A DNA stretch of 6,554 nucleotides from Peptococcaceae bacterium (GTDB lineage Bacteria > Bacillota > DSM-12270 > Thermacetogeniales > Thermacetogeniaceae): contig PLQY01000110.1 in assembly GCA_003160265.1 (NCBI GenBank), positions 1-6,554 of the forward strand. The letters are read 5' to 3'. Positions within the stretch are counted from its first letter, which is position 1; each line of letters starts with the position of its first letter. Position numbers and translations under genes: made by a program. Positions 1-6,042 of the stretch are shown piece by piece. Below the pieces are notes generated by a model. That model was not told where the DNA came from. It did not search any database and saw only the letters and a list, made by a program, of their open reading frames with translations.

Positions 1-99
1 TACTTTTATTGTAGCGTTCGTATTCGTTCCGGGAGCCAGACTTGAACCAACTTTATTGCCCAATATTAAGCCTGCTCCGTCCTTAGTAATAATTCGTTT
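1..99 (-). other. Open reading frame running off the left edge, unidentified
   Basis: On the minus strand an open frame follows a TAG at 102-100 and stays open to base 1. It reads in part KDGAGLILGNKVGSS then LAPGTNTNATIKV, a Gly/Asn/Thr-rich stretch that looks more like coding sequence than noise. There is no ATG, and a TTG near base 65 is the only plausible start. It could be the 5' end of a gene lying to the left or a remnant. I do not recognise a family. Confidence 0.2.
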
Positions 100-172
100 C
101 TAAAACATTATTTACCTCTAAAGTTGACCTTAAATCCAACATCAAACTTTCACGGTATAAGCAATGTAAGAA

Positions 173-203
173 AGAGAGCCAAGCCCATGGCTCTCTAATT
201 TTT
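173..203 (+). terminator. Rho-independent terminator-like hairpin
   Basis: A perfect 9-bp stem (AGAGAGCCA at 173-181 with TGGCTCTCT at 188-196) and a 6-nt loop are followed by AATTTTT. This fits an intrinsic terminator for plus-strand transcription. No plus-strand gene ending here is visible, so it may end a transcript from further left, or act as an attenuator ahead of the small ORF at 223. Confidence 0.55.
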
Positions 204-222
204 ATGGGAGAGGATGACAGAC

Positions 223-318
223 ATGCAAACAATGTATCCGGATTTTTCAGCTCTGACCGTAAAAGAGTTACTGGCAATCACGCTACGGGAAAGTTCCGGC
301 AAGTTCTCTTTTAAATAG
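223..318 (+). CDS. Small 31-residue ORF, possibly a RadC-like N-terminal remnant
   Basis: An ATG is preceded by GGGAGAGG about nine bases upstream, and the frame stops at TAG 316-318. An in-frame ATG at 214 sits too close to that site. The peptide begins MQTMYPDFSALTVKELLAI. The (L-S/T-x-x-E-L-L-A-I) pattern recalls the start of RadC/JAB-domain proteins, but the similarity then ends in GKFSFK and a stop, so if related it is a truncated remnant. It is convergent with the oxidoreductase gene whose stop is at 333. It could also be chance. Confidence 0.3.
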   Translation: MQTMYPDFSALTVKELLAITLRESSGKFSFK

Positions 319-332
319 ATACAGGGCAATGG

Positions 333-956
333 TTATACTTTAATGTTTTCATCATCCCCGGAATCAATCTCATCCAACAAACGTTGAAATACTTCATAGG
401 GCTGTGCTCCGACAACGGCATGTTTATTGTTCAGGATATAGGCGGGGACGCCGTCTATACCAAGGCGCTGCGCTGTAGCCGTTTGGGTTTCAATCGCCGC
501 TGAATATGCACCGCTTGTAACGGCACGCATCATATCATCGGTATCCAATCCCACACTCCTGGCTACATCGGACAGTACTTCCCAGTTTCCGATATCCTGT
601 CCTTCACCATATAGCTTGTGAAATACTGCATGGTGGAAGGCGTGTAGTTTACCATGTTCTCTGGCATACTCTGTGGCCTCAAGGGCAAGCCTTGAGTAGA
701 CCATTTTACCAGGAACCACGTAGGGCAGGTTATCCGATTTAGCTCTTTGCATAATACGCGTCAAACTTGGCATCATAGCCTGACGCCTTTCCTGAGTTAT
801 TTCCCGGCCTTCTGGCGGTATTTCAGGGTGCAGTAAGAATGGCTGCCAGTCTACCTCTGCCCCATGCTCCTTCTGCAATCTTTCGGCCACAACTTGGCCG
901 ATGTAGCACCACGGTCAGAGGTAATCATAATAGACTACTAGTTTAAGTGGGTTCAT
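333..956 (-). CDS. FrnE/DsbA-family thiol oxidoreductase, probable selenoprotein (in-frame UGA in a UPWC motif)
   Basis: A 207-residue thioredoxin-fold disulfide oxidoreductase of the DsbA/FrnE family, expected to act in thiol-disulfide exchange. The ATG at 956 follows an AGAGGAGT ribosome binding site. The start reads MNPLKLVVYYDYL, then UGA (917-915), then PWCYIGQVV, so UGA is residue 14, where relatives have the first Cys of CPWC. Cys17 is the resolving residue. The active-site helix is followed by the helical insertion (about residues 45-150) and by GVPAY with the cis-Pro near residue 171. Total length matches the family. A UGA-proximal hairpin at 883-901 supports selenocysteine insertion. 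A conventional call would start at GTG 890 and lose the active site. Alternatives are a nonsense mutation or a sequencing error. There is no signal peptide, so it is probably cytoplasmic. Confidence 0.85.
883..901 (-). promoter_or_regulatory. Candidate bacterial SECIS hairpin
   Basis: On the minus strand, 14 bases after the UGA, UCGGCCA (901-895) pairs perfectly with UGGCCGA (889-883) around the loop AGUUG. The apical loop begins 21 bases after the UGA and has G as its second base in a GU step. Both properties match the known bacterial SECIS rules for SelB binding. The hairpin is entirely inside the reading frame, as expected for bacteria. Confidence 0.75.
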
Positions 957-977
957 GTGATATCAACTCCTCTGCAG

Positions 978-1016
978 CGTCTTTTCTAGTAAATGTAGAT
1001 AAAGACGTTATTTACT
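978..1016 (-). promoter_or_regulatory. Interleaved stems in the leader of the selenoprotein gene
   Basis: In the minus-strand leader, AGTAAAT (1016-1010) can pair with ATTTACT (994-988), and CGTCTTT (1007-1001) can pair with AAAGACG (984-978). Each stem is 7 bp and perfect. The two are interleaved, so they form either an H-type pseudoknot or two alternative hairpins. The second stem ends four bases before the AGAGGAGT ribosome binding site. No known riboswitch class is recognised. Confidence 0.35.
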
Positions 1017-1042
1017 TTGATACTCAATGTGCAGGGTCGTCT

Positions 1043-1132
1043 TGCTCAACCTGAGCAGCTTGAGCAGTAGTTGAGCAGGGGTTTTTGAATGCTCTGTGCT
1101 GTAGAATTTGCATCCTTGCTCAGTTGCTCAAC
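1043..1132. repeat. Cluster of six TTGAGCA/TGCTCAA repeats
   Basis: Between the two left-hand genes the heptamer TTGAGCA or a one-base variant occurs six times in both orientations: 1043-1050, 1051-1058, 1060-1067, 1070-1077, 1116-1123 and 1124-1132. TGCTCAAC (1043-1050) and GTTGAGCA (1070-1077) form a perfect 8-bp stem. GTTGAGCA can alternatively pair with TGCTCAAC at 1125-1132, which is followed by six T on the plus strand. It may be a terminator region or a protein-binding cluster. Confidence 0.45.
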
Positions 1133-1150
1133 TTTTTTCAGCCACCACTC

Positions 1151-2266
1151 TTATTCCAGCTCCTGGGCAATAGTCTTCATGTTTTCGATGATCTCGATGT
1201 GTTGAGGACAGACCTGCTCGCAGTCTCCACAGGCAACGCAATCCGAGGCTTTACCACTTGTTCTGGTTGCAAACCCATAGTTACTTTTCGCGCTGACTAA
1301 ATCTTGATAAATCAGCTTGCGGTTATACGCCGCAAATATATTGGAAATGGGTATATTCTGCGGGCAGCCTTCTAAGCAATATTCGCACGCTGTACAGGGA
1401 ATGCTGGGAATCTCACTGATCGCCTTTCGCGCCCTTTCAATAACGGCGAGTTCATCTTGATTGAGCGGCTTAAACTTTTCCATATAAGATACGTTATCCC
1501 GTACCTGGTCAATAGTCGACATTCCGCTCAGCACTGTAATGAGGTTGTCAAGAGATGCCGCATAACGTATAGCCCATGATGCCAGTGAAACATTGGGATT
1601 GGCATCTTCAAATATTTTTCGGATGCTATCAGGCGTATTCGCCAAGCTACCGCCCTTAACCGGTTCCATCACGACGATGGGTTTGTGATGCTTCAGTGCC
1701 ACTTCATAGCATTTTCGAGCTTGAATGGTGGGGCTCTCCCAGTCGGCGTAATTCAGTTGGAATTGCACAAACTCCATCTCCGGGTGCTCGGTCAGAATTT
1801 TATCCAGCGCATCTGCTCTGTCGTGGATTGAAAAACCGATATGCCGCACGAGGCCTTTTTCCTTAAGCTCACGGACATAGTCCCACATTCCGAAATCATC
1901 AAAAATTTTGGTACGGCTATCTCCCAGATTGTGGAGCAGATAGAAATCGATATAACCCGCGCCGGTGCGCTTCAATGAAGTCCAGAACATATCCTTGGCC
2001 TCTTCTTCGGTTTGGACAAACCAAACGGGGCATTTTGTCGCAATTTGAAAGCTTTCACGAGGATAACGGTCAACGATTGCCGTTTTCATTGCCTCTTCCG
2101 ATTTTCCACCGTTATAGGCCCATGAAGAGTCAAAATAACTGAACCCTTTGGACATGAACAGAGAAACCATTTCTTTTGTCTGTTCGATATCAATATCTTT
2201 GCCAATCATTGGAAGCCGCATAAATCCAAACCCAAGTTTCGGTATGCTTTCACCTAAATATGACAT
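1151..2266 (-). CDS. Aldo/keto reductase with C-terminal 4Fe-4S ferredoxin domain
   Basis: A 371-residue NAD(P)H-type aldo/keto reductase fused to a bacterial ferredoxin domain, the architecture of the COG1453 group. The barrel opens with LGFGFMRLP. Catalytic positions are visible as Asp46 and Tyr51 (FDSSWAYNGG), Lys78 (ATKCP) and His112 (LLHNL). The C-terminus has two CxxCxxCxxxCP motifs, Cys291/294/297/301 and Cys343/346/349/353, each typical of a 4Fe-4S cluster. This points to electron transfer between a ferredoxin-type carrier and a carbonyl substrate. The substrate cannot be told. The ATG follows AAGGAGG with five to six bases of spacing. No signal peptide is seen, so it is probably cytoplasmic. 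The gene is complete. A promoter and palindrome lie just upstream, so it is probably its own transcription unit, with the selenoprotein gene 194 bases downstream on the same strand. Confidence 0.93.
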   Translation of the reverse strand: MSYLGESIPKLGFGFMRLPMIGKDIDIEQTKEMVSLFMSKGFSYFDSSWAYNGGKSEEAMKTAIVDRYPRESFQIATKCPVWFVQTEEEAKDMFWTSLKRTGAGYIDFYLLHNLGDSRTKIFDDFGMWDYVRELKEKGLVRHIGFSIHDRADALDKILTEHPEMEFVQFQLNYADWESPTIQARKCYEVALKHHKPIVVMEPVKGGSLANTPDSIRKIFEDANPNVSLASWAIRYAASLDNLITVLSGMSTIDQVRDNVSYMEKFKPLNQDELAVIERARKAISEIPSIPCTACEYCLEGCPQNIPISNIFAAYNRKLIYQDLVSAKSNYGFATRTSGKASDCVACGDCEQVCPQHIEIIENMKTIAQELE

Positions 2267-2303
2267 TTCTTCCTCCTTAGTAATTCAATATCCATTTTGT
2301 AGG

Positions 2304-2325
2304 AGTATACCATAATTCAATTATG
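2304..2325 (-). promoter_or_regulatory. Extended -10 promoter with overlapping palindromic operator
   Basis: Upstream of the aldo/keto reductase the minus strand carries TGGTATACT, an extended -10 (hexamer at 2309-2304), about 38 bases before the start codon. A -35 match (TTGGCG, 19-bp spacing) is weak. Abutting the -10 is the perfect palindrome CATAATT-C-AATTATG (2311-2325), well placed for a repressor such as a MarR- or HxlR-type dimer. The regulator is not in the window. Confidence 0.5.
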
Positions 2326-2347
2326 ATTCGCCAACCTCAAAATTTGC

Positions 2348-2390
2348 GGTATAAGAAAAATAACGAGGGAGCCAAGGCAGGTCCCCGGCA
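2348..2390 (-). terminator. Possible terminator after the integrase remnant
   Basis: On the minus strand GGGGACC and GGCTCCC form an imperfect stem with a 6-nt loop, followed by TCGTTATTTTTC. This could end transcription from the truncated integrase before the aldo/keto reductase promoter. One mismatch and the interrupted T tract make it weak. Confidence 0.3.
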
Positions 2391-2398
2391 AAGTCACA

Positions 2399-2953
2399 TT
2401 AAACGCCAATCAGTGACAAAGCAAGCTCGCGATTCCACCCGAGTTTGCGCAGATTCACATCATCCGGTAACAGCGAAAGTGCTTCCTTCGGCCTGATGCC
2501 TGTATCAAGGGTCAACAGCAACAGTGCGTAATCACGTTGCCCGGCAAATGTATTTGCTTCCGGCATAGACAGCAACCTCTTCAGGGTATCACAGTCGATA
2601 TTGACCACCCTGCCCTCGTCTCTGCGCTTTTTCAGTTCATTAAAGGGATTGTAGACCATTATCGCCTCTTTCAGGCACCAGTTGCAGAATGACCGAAGGT
2701 AGATCAGGCGCATGTTGTAGGTAGCTGGTTTGATTGGCTGCCCCATATATTCAAAAGCAGCCTGTTTCAGGCAATCCTTTTCCCTGTAAGCCGCTGGATA
2801 CCGCTTGTAGAACATAGTGACATGGAGCTTATAATCCTCAACCGTCCGTTTGCTCAACCCCTGTGCCTGCTTCCACCACAGAAATTGCTGCAACGCCTCT
2901 TCCCATGTTGCCGGAACTTCCTTCTGAATTGAAACCACTTTGCTCCTGCCCAT
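2399..2953 (-). pseudogene. Tyrosine recombinase/integrase, C-terminally truncated
   Basis: The 184-residue product has a SAM-like core-binding domain (about residues 14-105, TWEEALQQFL to NWCLKEA) and the start of the catalytic domain, including the first catalytic arginine in TGIRPKEALSL (Arg154, Glu157). The sequence then leaves the family after DDVNLRKLG and stops, so the HxxR, H/W and Tyr nucleophile are missing and it cannot recombine DNA. The ATG at 2953 follows GGAGGAG. The frame is open upstream to GTG 3073, but that extension (MNPVMLTES...) does not look like integrase. It lies next to the tRNA-Sec fragment, as expected of a site-specific integrase. It has no visible arm-binding domain and differs in style from the C-terminal fragment at 6043-6444. 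Confidence 0.8.
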
Positions 2954-3029
2954 AAATAAACTCTCCTCCTGCTCTTTTTTTGCCGACAGAACAGAAAAAG
3001 GGTTAAATTCAACCATGCAGTTTGGCATA

Positions 3030-3070
3030 AATCCAGTGAAGTTGACAGACTCCGTGAGCATCACTGGATT
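3030..3070. repeat. 10-bp inverted repeat matching the tRNA-Sec anticodon arm
   Basis: AATCCAGTGA (3030-3039) and TCACTGGATT (3061-3070) form a perfect inverted repeat with a 21-base spacer. The same TCACTGGATT occurs at 3195-3204, inside the anticodon arm of the tRNA-Sec fragment. Shorter CTTCCAGT copies lie at 3082-3089 and 3093-3100. These could be integrase core-type sites or remnants of attachment sites. Confidence 0.4.
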
Positions 3071-3144
3071 CACCTATTAAGCTTCCAGTTATCTTCCAGT
3101 GTTATATATTGGAGATACTCTGAACCCCATGTCTCCCAATAATT

Positions 3145-3214
3145 TGGCGGGAGCGTGTGGGAATCGAACCCACCACAGACACTCGTCATGCCTCTCACTG
3201 GATTTGAAGTCCGG
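3145..3214 (-). tRNA. selC: selC (tRNA-Sec) 3' fragment, probable attachment site
   Basis: The minus strand reads anticodon loop CTTCAAA (3209-3203, anticodon UCA), a long variable arm with an AGGCA/TGTCT stem, T-arm GTGGG-TTCGATT-CCCAC, then ACGCTCCC, G and CCA. The 8-nt acceptor strand, 5-bp T stem, long variable arm and UCA anticodon are diagnostic of tRNA-Sec. The matching 5' acceptor strand GGGAGCGT, the D arm and the rest of the 5' half are absent; upstream is A/T-rich unrelated DNA. The anticodon stem (CCGGA with TCCAG) has one mismatch, as expected if a crossover joined two slightly different sequences in the loop. I read it as the displaced host end of selC left by integration. Confidence 0.82.
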
Positions 3215-3337
3215 AAAAGGGCGTTTTAGATGGTTTCAGTTTGTTATCGTTAGTGTCTGAAAATCAATAATATCAAAACTTTGACGGCCCGGGGCATATT
3301 CATCTATCATCGTCTGTTCATATGGTTTTCAAAGGTT

Positions 3338-3360
3338 CGTTTGCAAAATGTTTGCAAGAT
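3338..3360 (+). repeat. Left arm-type direct repeats of the selC island
   Basis: CGTTTGCAAAAT (3338-3349) is followed directly by GTTTGCAAGAT (3350-3360). The identical 12-mer occurs at 6455-6466, near the other end. Short direct repeats inside both ends of an integrated element are typical arm-type binding sites of phage-type integrases. Confidence 0.5.
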
Positions 3361-3406
3361 CATCCTGCATAAGAATTTAGAACATCGGGCAATTGCAGAG
3401 TTCGGA

Positions 3407-3911
<505 letters not shown>

Positions 3912-3923
3912 TCACTTATGACG

Positions 3924-3955
3924 TTTAAGACGCTTGATTCTTAAATCCCGGATTT
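3924..3955. promoter_or_regulatory. Two adjacent palindromes, candidate operator of the toxin operon
   Basis: TTTAAGA-N8-TCTTAAA (3924-3945, 7-bp perfect arms) overlaps by three bases the palindrome AAATCC-C-GGATTT (3943-3955). They lie between the promoter and the toxin start codon, where an autoregulatory antitoxin complex would be expected to bind. Confidence 0.45.
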
Positions 3956-3970
3956 CATGGCTTCTGTAAT

Positions 3971-3979
3971 ATTATACCA
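3971..3979 (-). promoter_or_regulatory. Extended -10 promoter of the toxin-antitoxin operon
   Basis: The minus strand reads TGGTATAAT, a perfect -10 hexamer (3976-3971) with the TGn extension, 69 bases before the toxin start. The best -35 at 17-bp spacing is CTTCTT, a poor match. A TTGAC lies too far upstream. The 4003-4060 stretch up to the next gene is otherwise featureless. Confidence 0.55.
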
Positions 3980-4060
3980 TATGAAGTGGCAAAAAGAAGC
4001 GTCAATTAACCTTGGAAAAAAATGAACATCTGGGGATAACCCCGGTGTTAATCTACTGTT

Positions 4061-4483
4061 CTATTTCCAGGCGCCGGCCTGGCGGAACATACTTGCCGCC
4101 CAAAGAAAGGCATTTTCATAAATTGCTTCCTTATCAAGTGGCTCCAGGAAGGCAACCTGCCTGATTCTTTCACTGACCTTTTCTATGCCGAGCAGTTTTA
4201 CTGGCATGCCTTCTTCTTCGGCTTTAGCAACGGTTTCGGTGACATTTCTATTGGGCGGTATGAAACACCAGATTTCGTAGACTGCGCGGCATTCCATCTC
4301 ATCATGTGATTCCGCAAAATTGGCGTATTTCTGAAGGCCTTCAACTTTGTTCCGGATTCTGCGCAACCGGGTAGACGGCTTTTCGTTTTCCGTAAAGTGA
4401 TAGATGCTGGAAAAATCCATCCCGTATAACTCCCCTAGTTTATGAGCAAGAGCCACTACTGGAACGATATTTTCATACGGCTT
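4061..4483 (-). pseudogene. Unrecognised protein, C-terminal part of a gene split by the tnpB element
   Basis: From the right end of the tnpB element the frame reads KPYENIVPVVALAHKLGEL and continues to AGAWK and TAG at 4063. This is 140 codons. A GTG at 4456 could give a 131-residue product, but no ribosome binding site precedes it. The protein is soluble and charged, with a basic helix (STRLRRIRNKVEGLQKY) and a strand-helix-strand (YEIWCFIP to VKLLGIEKV) that might suggest a nuclease-like fold. That is a weak impression. Excision of the 1392-bp element would fuse it in frame to the fragment at 5876-5980, giving a 175-residue protein. I do not recognise the family. Confidence 0.7.
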
Positions 4484-4680
4484 TTGAACCTCTCATGGCT
4501 AAAGCCACGAGATTCTTGTGACTCCAACCACTCGTTCCTGATTCATCGTTCACAGCCTTCCGAAGAGAGGTCTTACCGGAACTCTACAGGCTACCCCCGC
4601 AGTTCCTGCGGTTCATTATTTTCAGGCTGCGAGAATCCGCAGGCCTTCATTTAAGATGTTTGCTGCGGCATTTTGATCCC
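4484..4680 (-). ncRNA. Probable TnpB guide RNA (omegaRNA/reRNA) scaffold
   Basis: In characterised IS200/IS605 elements the guide RNA covers the 3' end of tnpB and the right end, with the guide taken from the flanking DNA. Here the noncoding stretch after the tnpB stop is structured: CCGCAG-GAA-CTGCGG (4611-4597, perfect 6-bp stem), further short pairings around 4550-4590, and the right-end hairpin. The guide would begin at 4483 and read AAGCCGTATGAAAATATCGT. The 5' boundary inside tnpB is an estimate. Confidence 0.6.
4491..4512 (-). repeat. Right-end hairpin of the tnpB element
   Basis: TCTCGTGGC-TTTA-GCCATGAGA on the minus strand gives a 9-bp stem with one G-T pair, 7 bases before the proposed end. 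Such subterminal hairpins are what the Y1 transposase binds as single strands. Confidence 0.75.
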
Positions 4681-5770
4681 GGTCGTGAATAGTTTTGCAG
4701 ACTGGACACTGCCACTCTCTTTCGCTTAGGGTGAGCATGGGGTTCACTTCTCCGCAGTGGCCGCACTTCTTAGTGGACGGGAAGAACTTGCCGATCTGGA
4801 CAAGAGTTCTGCCATACCAATCGGATTTGTATGCCACCATGCGTTTAAAGTCACTCCACCCAGCGTCCTGGATCGACTTGGCCAACTTGCGGTTAAGAAT
4901 CATGTTCTTCACCTGCAGATCTTCCAGACAGATAATTTGGTTTTCTTTTACCAGTCTGGTCGATTGCTTGTGCAGAAAATCCTTGCGCTGGTTGGCAATA
5001 CGTTCGTGCAGTTTTGCCACTTTGAGTCTTTGCTTGATGTAGTTCTTCGACCCCTTCTTCATCCTGGAGAGTCGGCGCTGTGCTTGGGCCAGTTGTCTCC
5101 CAGTCTTGCGGAAATACCGGGGGTTCTCGATAGGCTCTCCGCTTGATAGAATCAGAAATTGCTTCAGGCCCATATCTACTCCAACGCATTTGTCTATCTC
5201 TGGGAGAATTTCTACCTGATCCACGCAGCAGACAGACACGAAGAATCTACCGCTTGGAGAGCGTTTCACTGTTGCGTTAATGATCTCTGTTGGGAAGGTG
5301 GTTTGCTTCTTGTTCTTGCGGAAAGCTGCCCATCCTAATTTCGGCAGTTTGACCTGGCAGGTTTCCATGTCCACTTTGATATTGTCGTTGGTGAAGTTGG
5401 TCCGGTAACTCTGTCTATTGCCGTGCTTTTTCTTAAAGTTGGGATAGCCCTGTTTGATATTGCCTCTCTGGCATTCCCGGAAGAAGTTGACGAAGGCGGT
5501 GTCCAGGTTTCTCAGGCTGTTCTGGAGAGCAAACTTATCCACTTCGTTCAGCCAGAGATGTTCTTTGGTCTGTTTGAGTAGCGTCAATTCTTCGGAACAC
5601 TTGGTATATCCCAGGGTTTCTCCGGTTTCTTCGTAGTATTTGCTTCGTCTTGCCAGAAAGTAGTTGTAGACGAACCGGGCGCAGCCGATGGACTTACTGA
5701 TCAGTTCTGCTTGTTGTTCGGTAGGGTATAGCCTGAAAACGTAGGCTTTCTCTACCTGTTTGGTTTCCAT
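4622..5770 (-). CDS. tnpB: TnpB, RNA-guided RuvC endonuclease
   Basis: A full-length 382-residue TnpB (OrfB) of the IS200/IS605 superfamily. The N-terminal recognition region (1-190) starts with AYVFRLYPTEQQAELI. RuvC I is GVDMGLK (Asp199), RuvC II is ICLEDLQVKNM (Glu283) and RuvC III is HDRDQNAAANIL (Asp363/Asp365). The zinc finger CGHC...CPVC (Cys336/339/355/358) stands between II and III. All catalytic and zinc positions are present, so it is probably active. Family members use an RNA made from the element's right end to cut DNA next to a target-adjacent motif equal to the left-flank sequence, which favours retention of the element. The ATG at 5770 follows a near-perfect AGGAGGTGA. Confidence 0.95.
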   Translation of the reverse strand: METKQVEKAYVFRLYPTEQQAELISKSIGCARFVYNYFLARRSKYYEETGETLGYTKCSEELTLLKQTKEHLWLNEVDKFALQNSLRNLDTAFVNFFRECQRGNIKQGYPNFKKKHGNRQSYRTNFTNDNIKVDMETCQVKLPKLGWAAFRKNKKQTTFPTEIINATVKRSPSGRFFVSVCCVDQVEILPEIDKCVGVDMGLKQFLILSSGEPIENPRYFRKTGRQLAQAQRRLSRMKKGSKNYIKQRLKVAKLHERIANQRKDFLHKQSTRLVKENQIICLEDLQVKNMILNRKLAKSIQDAGWSDFKRMVAYKSDWYGRTLVQIGKFFPSTKKCGHCGEVNPMLTLSEREWQCPVCKTIHDRDQNAAANILNEGLRILAA

Positions 5771-5790
5771 CGGGTCACCTCCTATGGAGC

Positions 5791-5818
5791 ATTATACCAT
5801 ATAGTAGCTTAAAAACAA
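5791..5818 (-). promoter_or_regulatory. tnpB promoter
   Basis: TTGTTT (5818-5813) and TATAAT (5796-5791) are 16 bases apart on the minus strand, with TGG before the -10. The start codon is 20 bases past the -10, just after the AGGAGGTGA site. This is among the best sigma-A-type promoters in the window, and it lies wholly inside the element. Confidence 0.65.
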
Positions 5819-5828
5819 ACAGAAGTTC

Positions 5829-5870
5829 GCTGGCCTAACTAACGACTGAAGTCACGAGTGTGCGGCCAGC
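5829..5870 (-). repeat. Left-end hairpin of the tnpB element
   Basis: A 42-base imperfect palindrome: GCTGGCC (5870-5864) pairs with GGCCAGC (5835-5829), enclosing a second stem CGTGACT/AGTCG. Its top aligns with the right-end hairpin. It begins 5 bases inside the proposed left end. Confidence 0.65.
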
Positions 5871-5875
5871 ACGAC

Positions 5876-5980
5876 ATCAAGGCTAACCGCGCAGCCTCTC
5901 ACCATCTCATAGTAGGCTAGGATCAACCCCCGCTCTACATCTGCCTGCAAGAACTTAGGCGCCTTTTTCTTTGTGCTCAT
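5876..5980 (-). pseudogene. N-terminal part of the gene split by the tnpB element
   Basis: ATG at 5980 starts MSTKKKAPKFLQADVERGLI and continues through LAYYEMVRGCAVSLD (residue 35), where TTGAT marks the insertion point. In the present DNA the frame runs seven codons into the element and stops at TGA 5854-5852. A GGGTAG before the ATG is a weak ribosome binding site. Together with 4061-4483 it makes a 175-residue gene of unknown function. It is divergent from the integrase remnant, 62 bases away. Confidence 0.65.
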
Positions 5981-6042
5981 TTTTCTACCCAAGGTTCATG
6001 TGTTCATTATTTCACGCTTTACATTAGATAAGAGGCGACTCC

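Larger units (their letters stand above)
4484..5875 (-). mobile_element. IS200/IS605-type tnpB element (IS1341-like), no tnpA
   Basis: On the minus strand TTGAT (5880-5876) precedes the left end, and TTCAA (4488-4484) closes the right end. Imperfect hairpins stand near both ends (5870-5829 and 4512-4491), and their apical parts, CTCGTGACTTCAG and CTCGTGGCTTTAG, resemble each other. There is no target duplication, as expected of the family. The Y1 transposase gene is missing, so movement would need TnpA from elsewhere. The element is inserted in the same orientation as the gene it splits. Boundaries are supported because their removal restores that gene in frame. Confidence 0.78.

Noticed and set aside
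31..48. GGTTCAAGTC-like stretch near the left edge resembling a tRNA T arm
   Set aside because: The stem would need several consecutive wobble pairs and no other tRNA arm is visible; the stretch also reads as an open frame.
83..277. Minus-strand 64-residue frame
   Set aside because: It runs through the terminator-like hairpin, has no ribosome binding site and shows no family resemblance.
3144..3300. A complete tRNA-Sec gene at this position
   Set aside because: No 5' acceptor strand (GGGAGCGT), D arm or other 5' half exists upstream of the anticodon arm.
4695..5146. Plus-strand frames of 115 and 129 codons opposite tnpB
   Set aside because: They lie antisense to conserved TnpB motifs and show no recognisable domains.
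4061..5980. A CRISPR array or Cas12 locus near TnpB
   Set aside because: No regularly spaced repeats occur; the protein has TnpB length and IS200/IS605-type ends.
5852..5980. A complete 42-residue small protein
   Set aside because: Its last seven codons and stop lie inside the tnpB element, so it is better read as the start of an interrupted gene.
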